NCBI RefSeq assembly: GCF_001816145.1
Contig: NZ_MDZB01000164.1
Location: 62,001 to 126,000, forward strand
Reading direction: 5' to 3'
From: Hymenobacter lapidarius
GTDB taxonomy: Bacteria; Bacteroidota; Bacteroidia; Cytophagales; Hymenobacteraceae
DNA length: 64,000 nucleotides
In this document: in pieces, positions 17,998-27,285 of the stretch
Layout of the letters: the number at the start of each line of letters is the position of its first letter
How positions within the stretch are numbered: position 1 is the first letter of the stretch
The notes under the pieces: model-generated
The model's database searches: none
Told to the model about the DNA's origin: nothing
The model's input: only the letters and a program-made list of their open reading frames with translations
Translations under genes and position numbers: made by a program

Positions 17998-20028
17998 ATG
18001 CTCCGTTTTCTTTCGCTGTTTCTACTATTTCCGTTTTTTGTTCAAGCCCAGGACGCTTTTGTTCCCGATGAGCGGGCCTACTATGGCATCATTAACCGGG
18101 GCAGCGGGCGCAGCCTCGACGTGGCCAGTGCCAGCCCCACTAGTGGGGCGGCGGCCGTGCAGTGGGAGTTCACGCACGCGCCCAGCCAGCAGTGGCGCTT
18201 CGTGCCCCTGCGCGCGGGCAGCGAGTACTACCGCATCGAGGCCCGCCACAGCAAGCAGTGCCTCACCGTGAGCAAGGCCGGCGAAAGCATGGCCTTGGTG
18301 CAACGGCCGTTCCAGGGCAGCGCGGAGCAACAGTGGCGCCTGGTGCCGGCGGGGCCGGCGGGTAGCTTTCAGCTCGAAAACAAGAGCGAGAGCCGCAGCG
18401 CGGCGTTGTCGTCGGCCGATAAATTCAACGGCACACCAGTGCTGGCGCAAAAAAGCAACGGTCGCGCCAGCCAGCAGTGGCGCCTGTTTCTGTTGCGCCT
18501 CAACGTGGCGGAAGGGCCTTCCCCGTTCGGCGTCCCCCAGCCCTTGGCCGGCCCCGTCAACTCGCCTGGCAACGAGGTGAACCCCGTGCTGAGCCCCGAT
18601 GGCAACTCGCTGTACTTCGCGCGCACCAAGTTTGCGGGCAACACCGAAGGCAACACCGATTCCGGCGATGCCTGGCTGAGCCGCAGCGCCGACCAGGGCC
18701 AAACCTGGGGCCCCGTCACGCGCCTCGACGCCATCAACACCCCCCAGAACAACGAAGTGGTGGCCGTGGCCGGCGCCGAGGGCCAGACCATTTACCTGCG
18801 TGGCACCTACGAAGGAGGCACCTCCCGCGACGAGAGCCTGAGCAAGACCAGCCGCGCCGCGGCCACCGCCGGCCCCACTAAAAACTTCAAACCCGACGCC
18901 GTTCGGGTTGCGAACTATTACACGGCCGTGCCGGGCTCTGGCTTTTTCATTTCGAAAGACGAGAAAATCATGCTGCTCTCGCTGGAGCGGGGCGACTCGG
19001 AGGGCGGCAACGATATTTACCTGAGCCGCGCCGATGGCAGCGGGGGCTACACCGAGCCCAAAAGCCTGGGCGCGGTGCTGAATTCGCCCGGTTTTGACTT
19101 TGCGCCCTGGCTGACGCCCGATGGCAAAACTCTGTATTTTGCCTCTTATGGCCACATGGGCTACGGCTCGGCCGATATGTTTGTGAGCCAGCGCCTCGAC
19201 GATAGTTGGACCCGCTGGACCGAGCCCCGCAACCTGGGCCCCGCCCTCAACGGCCCCGGCTTTAACGCCTACCTCAGCCTGACGCCGGACGGCAAAACGG
19301 CTTATTATTCTTCCTCGGCCACGCCCAACGCCACCAAGGACATCTGGCGTACGGGCCGCGCCGTGTCGGCCGATTCCCTGCTCGTGGCGCCGGTGGTGGT
19401 GGTCACGGAAGCGTCGCCGCGGGTCTACGTGAGCGGCCGCGTGCTGGACGCCCGCACCAAGCAGCCGGTACCGGGTGCCGTTGTGAAAGCCAACCTGCAG
19501 GCCAACGCGGCCGGCATTCAGTTCAACGCCACCAGCCGGGCCGACAACACCGGCGGCTACCAGATGTCGCTGCTGCCCGGCAAATACTACCTCACCGCCA
19601 CCGGCGGGGGCTTTCTGACGGTGGGCGACACGCTCATTGCCAGTGGCTCGCCGCGCCGCGACTTGCTGCTGCTGCCCGCCGCCGTGGGCGCCAAAGTGGA
19701 CTTGCCCAGCATCATTTTCGCCCAGGGCAAAGCCGGCCTGCTGGGGTCGTCCTACACCGAGCTGAACCGGTTGGCCATTGCGCTGCAAGCCAGCCCCAGC
19801 ACCGAAGTACGCCTGGAAGGCCACACCGACAACGTGGGCCCGGCCGACAAAAACCAGCAGCTCTCCGAAGACCGGGTGGCCGAAGTGAAGCGCTACCTCG
19901 TGGGCCGCGGCGTCAACGAAAACCGCATTACTACCGTGGGGTTCGGCGGCACCAAGCCCAAGTTTAAGAACGACCGTGAGGAAACCCGTCGCCTCAACCG
20001 GCGCGTGGAGCTGGTGATTGTGAAGTAA
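17998..20028 (+). CDS. Ricin-lectin / PD40 / carboxypeptidase-regulatory / OmpA chimera
   Basis: 676 residues from the ATG at 17998; a GTG at 17971 is possible, but the ATG starts a clean signal peptide (MLRFLSLFLLFPFFVQAQ). Domains in order: ricin-type beta-trefoil with QQWRFVP and QQWRLVP repeats (about 20-160), WD40-like PD40 repeats with SPDGNSLYF, TPDGKTLYF and TPDGKTAYY (about 190-445), a CarboxypepD_reg-like beta sandwich (about 475-560), and an OmpA C-terminal domain with EGHTDNVG and RLNRRVELVI (about 580-676). The OmpA part binds peptidoglycan, so the protein probably sits in the periplasm or outer membrane; sugar binding by the trefoil is likely. Confidence 0.87.
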   Translation: MLRFLSLFLLFPFFVQAQDAFVPDERAYYGIINRGSGRSLDVASASPTSGAAAVQWEFTHAPSQQWRFVPLRAGSEYYRIEARHSKQCLTVSKAGESMALVQRPFQGSAEQQWRLVPAGPAGSFQLENKSESRSAALSSADKFNGTPVLAQKSNGRASQQWRLFLLRLNVAEGPSPFGVPQPLAGPVNSPGNEVNPVLSPDGNSLYFARTKFAGNTEGNTDSGDAWLSRSADQGQTWGPVTRLDAINTPQNNEVVAVAGAEGQTIYLRGTYEGGTSRDESLSKTSRAAATAGPTKNFKPDAVRVANYYTAVPGSGFFISKDEKIMLLSLERGDSEGGNDIYLSRADGSGGYTEPKSLGAVLNSPGFDFAPWLTPDGKTLYFASYGHMGYGSADMFVSQRLDDSWTRWTEPRNLGPALNGPGFNAYLSLTPDGKTAYYSSSATPNATKDIWRTGRAVSADSLLVAPVVVVTEASPRVYVSGRVLDARTKQPVPGAVVKANLQANAAGIQFNATSRADNTGGYQMSLLPGKYYLTATGGGFLTVGDTLIASGSPRRDLLLLPAAVGAKVDLPSIIFAQGKAGLLGSSYTELNRLAIALQASPSTEVRLEGHTDNVGPADKNQQLSEDRVAEVKRYLVGRGVNENRITTVGFGGTKPKFKNDREETRRLNRRVELVIVK

Positions 20029-20088
20029 GGGCGTAGCCAGAACTGAGCAGCAAGATTAAGACAGTAAAACATTTGCTGATAATGTCTT

Positions 20089-20130
20089 ACTGAAGCTGTT
20101 TAGAAAGTCTATTTCCTAAACAGCTTCAGT
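20089..20130. terminator. Hairpin after the OmpA chimera
   Basis: A perfect 15-bp stem (ACTGAAGCTGTTTAG, 20089-20103, with 20116-20130) and a 12-base loop. There is no U-tract, so it may be a terminator or an RNA-stabilising structure; it lies 16 bases before the next start. Confidence 0.4.
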
Positions 20131-20146
20131 ACTTAAGCATATAAGG

Positions 20147-21033
20147 ATGACCGCCACCATTCTTTCCGAAGACACCATTCCCGGCCTGCCGTCCGCCTCC
20201 GGAATTGAGGTGATTGGCCCCGTGGCCTACGTCGTCAGCGACGATGCGCCCTTTGTGTATTTGCTCGATGCGACCACCCTGGTCGTACTCGCGCAGGTGC
20301 AGCTGTTCAAAAGCATGGAGTTTGGCTTGGGCCGCATTCCCAAAAGCACCAAGCCCGACCTTGAAGCCCTCACGGCCCTGACGTGGCCCACGGGCCAGGC
20401 CGGCGTGCTGGCAATGGGCTCGGGCAGCACGCCGGCGCGCGAAAATGGCTGGTTTCTGCCAGTGTCGGGCGGCGACCCGGTGCTGGTGGGCCTGGCCTCG
20501 CTCTATGCGCTGCTCCGGGCACAGCTCGCGCCAGGTGCGGTGCTCAACGTGGAGGCGGCCGCCACCTCGGCCACGGAGCTGCTGCTGTTTCAGCGCACGG
20601 TGGGGGCCACGGGCGGAGCGTTGCTGTTTCGGCTGCCGCTGGCAGCCACGCTGCGGTTTCTGGCGGGCCAGGCGCCGGCGCCGGCAGTGGCCGGCCGCAG
20701 CTGTTTCCCGTTCCCACCATCGACGGGCGACCAGCCGGCTTTTCGGGCGCCACGTTTGTCGGCGACCGATTATTCGTTACCGCCTCGGTAGAAGACACGG
20801 CCGATGCCGTGCTGGATGGCCCCGTGCTCGGCTCCTTCGTGGGCGTTCTGGACCTTAAAAAGAACACCGGGACCTTTGCCCGCCTGGTCTGGGCCGATGG
20901 CCGCGCCTACCACGGCAAAGTAGAGGGCTTGGCCGTGCGCCGGGCTTTGGCGGAGGGCCGGTGGGAGCTACTGCTGGTAACCGATGACGACGCGGGCGGC
21001 AGCACGGCCGTGCTTGCCGAAGTGGTTCTGTAA
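20147..21033 (+). pseudogene. DUF6929-like protein with an internal frameshift
   Basis: The first frame (ATG 20147) reads a beta-propeller-like protein to about base 20690 and then turns to Pro/Ser-rich nonsense. The frame one base back continues sensibly (LFPVPTIDGRPAGFSGATFVGDRL ... VEGLAVRR ... LLVTDDDAGGS) to the stop at 21033. Added together they give about 295 residues, similar to the DUF6929 family. The change has the polarity of one missing base near 20690-20710 in a GC-rich run. It is either a real loss or a sequence error. No signal peptide. Function unknown. Confidence 0.62.
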
Positions 21034-21052
21034 GCGCACCTCACCCCGCCGG

Positions 21053-21170
21053 CACCTCACCCCCTGACCCCCTCTCCAGAAAAGAGGGGGAACCGGAAAT
21101 GCTCCTCACGGAATCGTCCCCACCAACCGGTGCCCCCTCTTTTTTGGAGAGGGGGTCAGGGGGTGAGGTG
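21053..21170. repeat. Inverted repeat element with 38-bp arms
   Basis: Arms 21053-21090 and 21133-21170 are complementary at 37 of 38 positions. Each arm holds CACCTCACCCCCTGACCCCC next to a CTCTCC / A-run / GAGGGGG hairpin. Extra copies of the outer CACCTCACC flank both ends (21039 and 21179). One arm-like copy recurs at 28730-28761, so this is a dispersed REP/MITE-like family. Confidence 0.8.
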
Positions 21171-21205
21171 AACGCCAGGGGGTGAGGTTACACCGAGCAA
21201 AACAA

Positions 21206-22405
21206 CTACTTCCTGAAATCCTCCACAACCTGCAAAAACATGGGCGAAGGCACTTCCGCCGTTTGGCCGGTAGGAGTGAGCCGGCCCGTTTGCTGGTCCA
21301 CGCGGTAGCTCACCAGGTTATTGGAATTTTGATTGGCTACCAGGAGCAGGCGGCCACTGGGGTCGAGGACAAAATTCCGGGGTGTTTTGCCTTGCGTGGG
21401 CACGTGCTGCACGGGCTTGAGCGTGCCGGTAGCCGCATCGATGCTGAACACGGCAATGCTGTTGTGGCCCCGGTTGGAGGCGTAGAGGAACCGGCCGTTG
21501 GGCGAAACGTGAATGTCGGCGCAGGAATTGGGGCCGGCAAAGTCGGCGGGTAGGGCCGGCAAGGTCTGGAGCTTGCGGAACTGGCCCGCGGCCTTGTCGT
21601 AGGCCAGGGCCGTTATGGTCGAGTTGAGCTCGTTTATCGGGTAGGCCAGCTTGCCGTTGGGATGAAACGTGAGGTGCCGGGGGCCGGCGCCGGCCGGCGC
21701 CACAAAGGCGGGCTCGGCCGTTTCCGTCAGCAGGCCCTGGGCAGTGTTTAGGCGGTAGCGGTGCACGCGGTCGGTGCCCAGGTCCACGGTGAAGGCATAC
21801 ACGTTGGCGGGGTCCGTGATGATGCAGTGGGCGTGAGGGGCTTCCTGGTTTTTGTGCGGGCCCTGGCCTGCGTGCCGGGCCACGGAACTGGGAGGGGCCA
21901 GCTGGCCATCGGCACCTATAGCCAGCAGGCTGCTGGTGCCGCCCACGTAGTTGGCCACCAGGGCCACTTTGCCTTTGCCGTCGAGGCTGATGTAGCAGGG
22001 CGCGGCCCCCGCCGAGGGCTGCTCGTTGAGCAGGGTGAGGCTGCCGGTGCGCTGGTCTACTGCAAAAGACCGCACGCTGCCGCTTTTGGCCCCCCGAAAG
22101 GTCTGGGTTTCATTTACAGCATACAGAAACCGCTTCTTGCCGTCAAGGGTCAGGTAGGTGGGGCTGGCGCCGCCGGGCTGGGCGCTTACCAGGGCAAGGG
22201 CCCCGGTAGTGGAGGAGAGACGGTAGAGGAAAATGGTGTTTTCCTGATTTGAAGCCACGTTGGTGCCCACGTACACCAGGTAGTCCTGCGGGCTGGCGTT
22301 CACTGCCGGTCGGGTGCAGCCCGCCATCCCCATCACAAGCAAGCCAATGCTGCTGATAATTGAACGGCAGCGGGGCGAAATAAGGGCGAAAAGCATCAGG
22401 AGCAT
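21206..22405 (-). CDS. Lactonase-family (YbhE-type) beta-propeller lipoprotein
   Basis: 399 residues with an N-terminal export signal ending in MGMAGC, so probably a lipoprotein. A seven-bladed lactonase propeller follows: YVGTNV, GASPTYLTLDG, GAAPCYISLDG, the family motif HAHCIITDPANVYAFTVDLGTD, GAGPRHLTFHPNGK, ADIHVSPNGRFLYASNRGHN and GKTPRNFVLDPSGR. Family members hydrolyse 6-phosphogluconolactone, but an envelope-exported copy more likely acts on another sugar lactone. It is transcribed alone, opposite to the preceding gene. Confidence 0.9.
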   Translation of the reverse strand: MLLMLFALISPRCRSIISSIGLLVMGMAGCTRPAVNASPQDYLVYVGTNVASNQENTIFLYRLSSTTGALALVSAQPGGASPTYLTLDGKKRFLYAVNETQTFRGAKSGSVRSFAVDQRTGSLTLLNEQPSAGAAPCYISLDGKGKVALVANYVGGTSSLLAIGADGQLAPPSSVARHAGQGPHKNQEAPHAHCIITDPANVYAFTVDLGTDRVHRYRLNTAQGLLTETAEPAFVAPAGAGPRHLTFHPNGKLAYPINELNSTITALAYDKAAGQFRKLQTLPALPADFAGPNSCADIHVSPNGRFLYASNRGHNSIAVFSIDAATGTLKPVQHVPTQGKTPRNFVLDPSGRLLLVANQNSNNLVSYRVDQQTGRLTPTGQTAEVPSPMFLQVVEDFRK

Positions 22406-22686
22406 GACTTTGCAGGTGAGCTACAAATGTGCGACAAACACTGCACACCAAGGCCACTGGCTAAAGCAGTTGTGCAACAAAGCGGGAGGGGGGCTTCGTC
22501 TTCGCGGCTGCCCCATCAACCGGAACCGTCGTGCTGACGCAGGAAGCATCCTGTCGCTGCCGAACGACCGGTTATGCCTTGGTAAGATGCGTCGCGAGTG
22601 GCCGCCAGATAGTGCTGACAGACACGGTGATGAATGGCGGGCTGTCTCAGTCCAAACCGGCGGCGCCAGCTCCGGCCAGCGGTTAG

Positions 22687-23178
22687 TTATTGGCGAGCTG
22701 CTGGGGCTGGGGCAGCGTTCGATTCGCTTCCGGCGTGTCTGCCTGCTGTTGCCGCGTTGCCGCTGGCAGCTTGTTGCTCGGCGCGCAGCCACTCCTTGGC
22801 TTCGTCGATGCTACCAAACATGCGCATTACCAGCCGTCCGCCCAGGCCCAGGTGCATGGCCTGTGCCGAAAGGGCGGCCATGGATTCGGGGCTGACCACG
22901 TTGGCAAAGTGGGTAAGGCCCAAGGCCAGGGCACGCGGGGCCCAGTCCGTCACAATCCACTCCACGGCGTGGTCCCAGGGCCCCACCACTTCGCGGTTGT
23001 CGTTGAGCAGGTAGGCGCAGGCATTGGTTTGCAGGGGAGCCAGGCAGGCATCCGCCCCTACTTTAATGCCGGGTTGAGTCTGGTACCCTATCCAGTTGTT
23101 GTACACCCACTTATTGGCGCTATCGTGCTCGATGGTTAGGTATACCTTGCCGAAAGCATTTGTTATTTTTTGGAGCAT
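22687..23178 (-). CDS. STAS/SpoIIAA-like signalling protein
   Basis: 163 residues. The start was set at the ATG at 23178, where protein-like sequence begins (MLQKITNAFGKVYLTIEHD); the frame is open upstream, but its composition is not protein-like. The core LNDNREVVGPWDHAVEWIVTDW and MFGSIDEAKEWL resemble small SEC14/STAS-type proteins that are numerous in Hymenobacter signalling clusters. The Ala-rich end is disordered. It is the outermost member of the signalling island. The family call is from general resemblance and its partner is unknown. Confidence 0.55.
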   Translation of the reverse strand: MLQKITNAFGKVYLTIEHDSANKWVYNNWIGYQTQPGIKVGADACLAPLQTNACAYLLNDNREVVGPWDHAVEWIVTDWAPRALALGLTHFANVVSPESMAALSAQAMHLGLGGRLVMRMFGSIDEAKEWLRAEQQAASGNAATAGRHAGSESNAAPAPAARQ

Positions 23179-23711
23179 GAGCAGAAGGGGGAGAGCACTA
23201 CGGGGCGTGCCGGCAAATGAAGATGGAATGAGCAGTGCCCTGGGCTGTGAAGGTAGTTGGTGTTGCCTGCCTGAGGGCACCTGACCGCCCTTTCCAACCC
23301 TGTCGCTAAGGAAAGGCCGCAAGCTGCATGCCTGACGAAGTAGCTCTTGCTGAATTCTACGGTTCAGCATTAACGATGCCAAACTGGCTGGTGCTATCGT
23401 TTGGTTTAAATTTTTGCTAACTACATCGGGTTCCAAAACATCAAAAAAGTCGGCTTTACCTACTTCAAGACCCATACTTACCCCGCCAGCAGCCCGGGGC
23501 TGGGTTGAAGACGTTTGCCACAGGCGCGCCATGCTCAAAACCCTGCCCAGTCCTCGTTTGCAACCTATTCGGGCAGCATGATGGAGGCACATTGTACGCC
23601 TAATACACAGCTGATTAGGAATTAGGCGCCATCTGCTACAAGCTTAAAACCGGCTGCCAGTGGCGCCGGCCGTCCCCGGTAGCATCCGGCCCACTGCCCA
23701 ACTGCCCCAGC
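23179..23711. other. 533-base intergenic stretch
   Basis: No credible gene is seen on either strand. It contains one clear hairpin, CGCCTAAT (23597-23604) with ATTAGGCG (23621-23628), with a second ATTAGG copy in the loop. The open frame on the minus strand to 23592 lacks protein-like content. Confidence 0.5.
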
Positions 23712-24203
23712 CTACTTCGCGTCGCTCGGGTGCAGCCGCTCATACAACAGCTGCGCGGCGGCATTCAGTAGAGGCTGGTCGGTGGTGCGCTCCTGGCAGC
23801 GCTGCAGGTCGTAGTGGCACAGCGTGCCGAAAGCCTTGCCCTCCCCGTCGCGGATAAGCGCGCCGCAGTAGGAAATAACCGGCGTTTCGATGCCCAGCGC
23901 CTGCGGGTCCACGGTGGCGTCCAGAATCTGCACCGGGGCCTCGGTGCGGCCCACCAGCGAGCAGTACGTAGCGGCCATGGGGGCGTCGGCTCCCTGCCGC
24001 ACATCGTCCAGTTTCCGGTCAAACAGCACCTCGCTGCGCAGCATGTCCCCATCGAAACGCCACATGCCGGTGTAGCGGTGGGGCGTGCGGTGGTTCAGGT
24101 AGCCCAGGGCGGCGTGCACCCCTTGCTGGTGCAGCACCGCGGAAAACTCGGCTATTTCCGGCTGCATGGTGTCTTCTTCGTTTCGGGTAGTTGCGTCCAT
24201 CAT
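23712..24203 (-). CDS. GAF domain protein
   Basis: 163 residues from ATG 24203 (24200 is equally possible; a GTG lies at 24227). The whole protein is one GAF fold: TGMWRFDGDMLRSEVLFDR, TYCSLVGRTEAPVQILDA, then ISYCGALIRDGEGKAFGTLCHYD. The GTLCHYD strand and the preceding YCG loop are the usual family marks. Without an output domain it must act as a separate sensor or regulator for a partner, probably a kinase in the island. The ligand is unknown. Confidence 0.8.
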   Translation of the reverse strand: MMDATTRNEEDTMQPEIAEFSAVLHQQGVHAALGYLNHRTPHRYTGMWRFDGDMLRSEVLFDRKLDDVRQGADAPMAATYCSLVGRTEAPVQILDATVDPQALGIETPVISYCGALIRDGEGKAFGTLCHYDLQRCQERTTDQPLLNAAAQLLYERLHPSDAK

Positions 24204-24211
24204 AATAAGGG

Positions 24212-24241
24212 GGAAAGCCCGGCGCACCAGGCGCCGGGCTT
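24212..24241 (-). terminator. Terminator between the two GAF genes
   Basis: An 11-bp perfect stem AAGCCCGGCGC / GCGCCGGGCTT (24215-24225 with 24231-24241), a 5-base loop and then TTTCCC on the minus strand. It would end transcripts of the 24488-25201 gene before the next GAF gene. Confidence 0.65.
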
Positions 24242-24487
24242 AAGTACCGTTTTAGGCGTTGTTGAGTAAAAGTAATTGATGTTACGCGGCCCCTGCGTCC
24301 ATTGGCCGGAAACAGCGTTTCTCAACGCAACAAAAGCCGCTTTTTGAAGCGTAGCCGCATTTCGTGCGTAACATCAGAAAGTAATAAGAGCCATGACCAC
24401 TGTTTGTAATTTGCGGTAGCTCGGCCACTTGCCGGGCCATTTCCTGCGCCACCAACCGCGCGGCCCGGCGCCACGCAATGGTTTCCT

Positions 24488-25201
24488 TTAGAAACGGTGG
24501 GCATCCAGCACCGCTTGCAGGTCTTGCAGACGGCCTTCCACCTGGGTCAGAAAGGCCTTCGGCACGGGTACCTCGTGGTCGTTGCGGGCGTTGAGGTAGC
24601 GCACCAGCGCGTTGAGGGCCCCGATTTCTTCGTGCAGCTCGGCGCTCAGGTGCGTCCATTGGCCTTCGCCGTCGTTCGGGCGGGCGCGGCATAGCTGGCG
24701 CACGGCCAGCGTGTGGCTGACCAGGCTCGCGAGCAGTTCCAGAATGCGCTGCTCGTCGGGGGTAAAGGGGCGGGGCTCACGGTCGACGAGGCACAGCGTG
24801 CCGAGCGGGCGGTGGTCCGGCAGCAGCAGCAGGGCCCCGGCGTAAAAGCGCACGTGGTTTTGTTCCGCCGCCCGCAGGGCCTCGGCCGGAATAGGGGGGT
24901 GGTGTTCCAGCGTCACGTCGTGGTAGACCACGGCCCGGCCCAGCGCGATGGCCGTGGAGCACAGGGCCTCCGCGCGCGGCTGCCGGCGGTGGCCGGGCAT
25001 GCCCACGTTGGTCGGGTAGTGCACGTCGGCTTCTTCTACCACGGACAGAAGCGAGATAGGCACCTGGAACAGGCGCGCGGCCAACGCGACGAACTCTTCG
25101 AATACGGGCTCGGCCAAAGCGGCGAGCACCTCGAAAGAACGTAAGGCCAGGAGCCGGGCATATTCGTCGTTGGGCAGGGCGGAAGGGGGAAGGTTTACCA
25201 T
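24488..25201 (-). CDS. GAF domain protein with C-terminal helix
   Basis: 237 residues. The region to about 165 is a GAF domain: VPISLLSVVEEADVHYPTNVG, ALCSTAIALGRAVVYHDVT, VRFYAGALLLLPDHRPLGTLCLVDREPRPFTPDEQRIL. A helical tail (about 170-237) follows that looks like a kinase dimerisation region without catalytic domain. Proteins of this type in Hymenobacter stand beside sensor kinases and probably feed signals to them. It lies downstream of a PAS kinase on the same strand, separated by a hairpin at 25305-25332. Confidence 0.82.
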   Translation of the reverse strand: MVNLPPSALPNDEYARLLALRSFEVLAALAEPVFEEFVALAARLFQVPISLLSVVEEADVHYPTNVGMPGHRRQPRAEALCSTAIALGRAVVYHDVTLEHHPPIPAEALRAAEQNHVRFYAGALLLLPDHRPLGTLCLVDREPRPFTPDEQRILELLASLVSHTLAVRQLCRARPNDGEGQWTHLSAELHEEIGALNALVRYLNARNDHEVPVPKAFLTQVEGRLQDLQAVLDAHRF

Positions 25202-25304
25202 GCGGGCAGTAGGTAAAAGGGAGCAACGGACGCAAGATAAGCATACAAAAATGCTGCCCTACAGCCTGCGCCGGGCCGTGGTGGCGAAATTCGCCTAAGC
25301 CAGA

Positions 25305-25332
25305 GCGAGCGGGCCGTCTGGCCCGCTCGCTT
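25305..25332. terminator. Hairpin between kinase and GAF gene
   Basis: A perfect 11-bp stem GCGAGCGGGCC / GGCCCGCTCGC with a 4-base loop (25316-25319). A closely similar but imperfect hairpin and flank follows the response regulator at 27322-27350, which suggests a shared origin. Confidence 0.6.
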
Positions 25333-25367
25333 CGTATACGCCCTGTCCTTCAACGTGTAGCCGGTGC

Positions 25368-26580
25368 TTATTCCAGGTCGATGAAAAAGGTGGTGCCCTC
25401 GTTCTCCTTGCTTTCGAGCCAGATTTTGCCCTGGTGCATCTCCACTATCTGCTTGGTGATGAACAGGCCCAGGCCCGTGGTGGTGTCGCCGTACAGGCCC
25501 GGCCGCGCGGCGAGGTGAACTTGTCGAACACGTGGGGCTGCAGCGCTTTCGGAATGCCCAGCCCGGTGTCGTGCACCACGAGGCGAACGCGGCCTTTGAG
25601 CTGGCGCAGCCCCACGCGAATCTTCCCGCCGGCGGGCGTAAAGTTGAGGGCGTTGGAGAGCAGGTTGTCGAGGATGCGGCCGAACTTGTCGGCGTGGATG
25701 TTGGCGTGAATGGGGGTTTTGGGCCGTTCCAGGCGCAGGTGAATGCTTTTTTCCTGCGCCGAGAGGCGGAACACGGCCATGCGCTTGTCCAGGAAGGCCC
25801 CCAGGTTGGTGCGGTGTTTGGTGGCGCGAGTGGCCTCTAGCTGGCCCAGAAACAGCACGTCGCGCAGCAGGGCGTTGGCTTGCCCGCAGGCCTGCTCCGC
25901 CAGGGCCAGCAGCTCCTCTACGTCCTGCCGGGCCTTGGCCGAGTCGATGCTGAGCACCCCGGCGTTGCCCCGTAGCATGGTCACTATCATGAGGATGTTG
26001 GCGAGGGGCGCTTTGAGGTCGTGGGCGGCCAGCTGCAGAATGGTTTCCTGCGTGGCGTAGAGGTGCTGGTTGGCCAGCTCCAACTCCTTGCGTTTCGTTA
26101 TATCTTCCAGCGTGGTGTAGCCCAGCTCGCCTTCCTCGTCGGGAAAGAGCACCGACGTGACCCGGCACCAGAACGAGGACTTGTCCGGGCGCACCAGGCA
26201 GGTTTCCAGCACGAAGCTCGGCTTCCTGTGGGCCCAGAGCTGCTCCTGCAGCTGCTCCCAGTCCTGGACAAAGTCGGGGTGGGCAAAGTCGATGATTCTG
26301 CGCCCCACCAACTGCTTCGGGCCTTTCAGGCCTAGCATCGTGGCCAGCGCCTGGTTGGCCTGGCGGATGCACAGGTCCGGGTCGATGATTTTCTGGCCCA
26401 TCGGCGAGTTCTCGAACACGGTCCGGAACCGGTCTTGGCTGCGCTGGTACCGCTCGTCCACTGCTTTTTGCTCGTCGCGGCCGCCTTCTGCTCCCGCAGG
26501 CGGGTATTTTTTTCCTGCAGGGACTTGACCTGCTTCTTCTTGGGGGCGGACGAAGCCGGGGTGGATGAGGGGGAGGACAT
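25368..26580 (-). pseudogene. PAS sensor histidine kinase with two frameshifts
   Basis: Read with two one-base corrections, this is a kinase of about 404 residues. ATG 26580 gives a Lys-rich start (SLQEKNTRLREQKAA). The frame changes near 26465, then a PAS domain (FENSPMGQKIIDPD ... VTSVLFPDEEGELGYTTLEDITKRKE), the H-box LAAHDLKAPL, the N-box DNLLSNALNF, the G1 box DTGLGIP and the F-box FDKF follow. A second break near 25505 separates these from GLGLFITKQIVEMHQGKIWL and the end at 25368. Both breaks look like one lost base. With both corrected all kinase motifs are intact, so a sequence error is a serious possibility. It should phosphorylate a response regulator, possibly the one at 26863. 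Confidence 0.72.
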
Positions 26581-26862
26581 AAATCAAAGGGAATAACGAA
26601 GGGAAAGGGCCAGTCTGCGCCGCCAGCGGTCGAGGCGGTGGTGGCGTCCAGCTCAAGGTATACGCCAAACGCCCCGCCCTGGTCCATGCGGCGGGTGAAG
26701 TTGCAGCACCTGCCCATCGGGCTCGAAAGCCGACAACCGGAAGGTGCCGCCTTTTTTATTATGCTGGCTTTACAAGGCACCCCGGCACTACTTTTGTGCG
26801 GCGCCGGTTTACCGGAAACAGGACCTGTTCACGCCCGGCTTTCCCACGGGCCTGCTCTTTTT

Positions 26863-27285
26863 ATGATAAAACTTTCCAGTGTGCTACTGGTCGACGACGA
26901 CCAACTCACTAATGACCTTAATAAACGCCTGCTGCAGGAACTGGGCGTCGCCGACCAGTACCTCTCGGCCAACGACGGCGTGCAAGCCCTCGCGGCCCTG
27001 GAGCAGCTCGCTTTGGATGCCAACCCCACCAGCCCGGTTCTGGTGCTGCTCGACGTGAAGATGCCCCGCATGGATGGCATGGCCTTTGTCGACGCCTACC
27101 AGCAGCTGCCCGAAAACCAGCAACAAGCCGTGGTCATTGTCATGCACACCGCCTTCATGAGTTCGGACGACCTCGGCCGCGTCGAGTCCCTGCCCATCGC
27201 CGGGCTGGTCAGCAAGCCCCTCACGAAAGAAAAGCTCGACACCATCCTCAAGCTCCACTTCCAACGCCGCTTTCCGGCGTCGTAG
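26863..27285 (+). CDS. Single-domain response regulator
   Basis: 140 residues, a stand-alone CheY-like receiver. Acidic residues SVLLVDDDQ at the start, phosphorylation site VLVLLDVKMPRMDG, Thr/Ser in VIVMHTAF and Lys in SKPLTKEKL are all in place. The ATG at 26863 is chosen because the longer frame upstream is not protein-like. It is divergent from the frameshifted kinase at 25368-26580 and is probably its phosphate acceptor; such receivers in Hymenobacter often pair with PAS kinases. No output domain. Confidence 0.88.
   Translation: MIKLSSVLLVDDDQLTNDLNKRLLQELGVADQYLSANDGVQALAALEQLALDANPTSPVLVLLDVKMPRMDGMAFVDAYQQLPENQQQAVVIVMHTAFMSSDDLGRVESLPIAGLVSKPLTKEKLDTILKLHFQRRFPAS

Noticed and set aside
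18025..19824. A 599-residue minus-strand frame opposite the OmpA chimera
   Set aside because: His/Gly/Ala/Val-rich antisense of a GC-rich gene, no fold.
23179..23592. N-terminal extension of the STAS-like protein to 301 residues
   Set aside because: The extension has irregular composition and no motifs; the ATG at 23178 begins the plausible protein.
24282..24487. Fragment reading ETIAWRRAARLVAQEMARQ on the minus strand
   Set aside because: Looks protein-like for about 30 residues, but has no start or domain; could be a remnant, not supportable as a gene.
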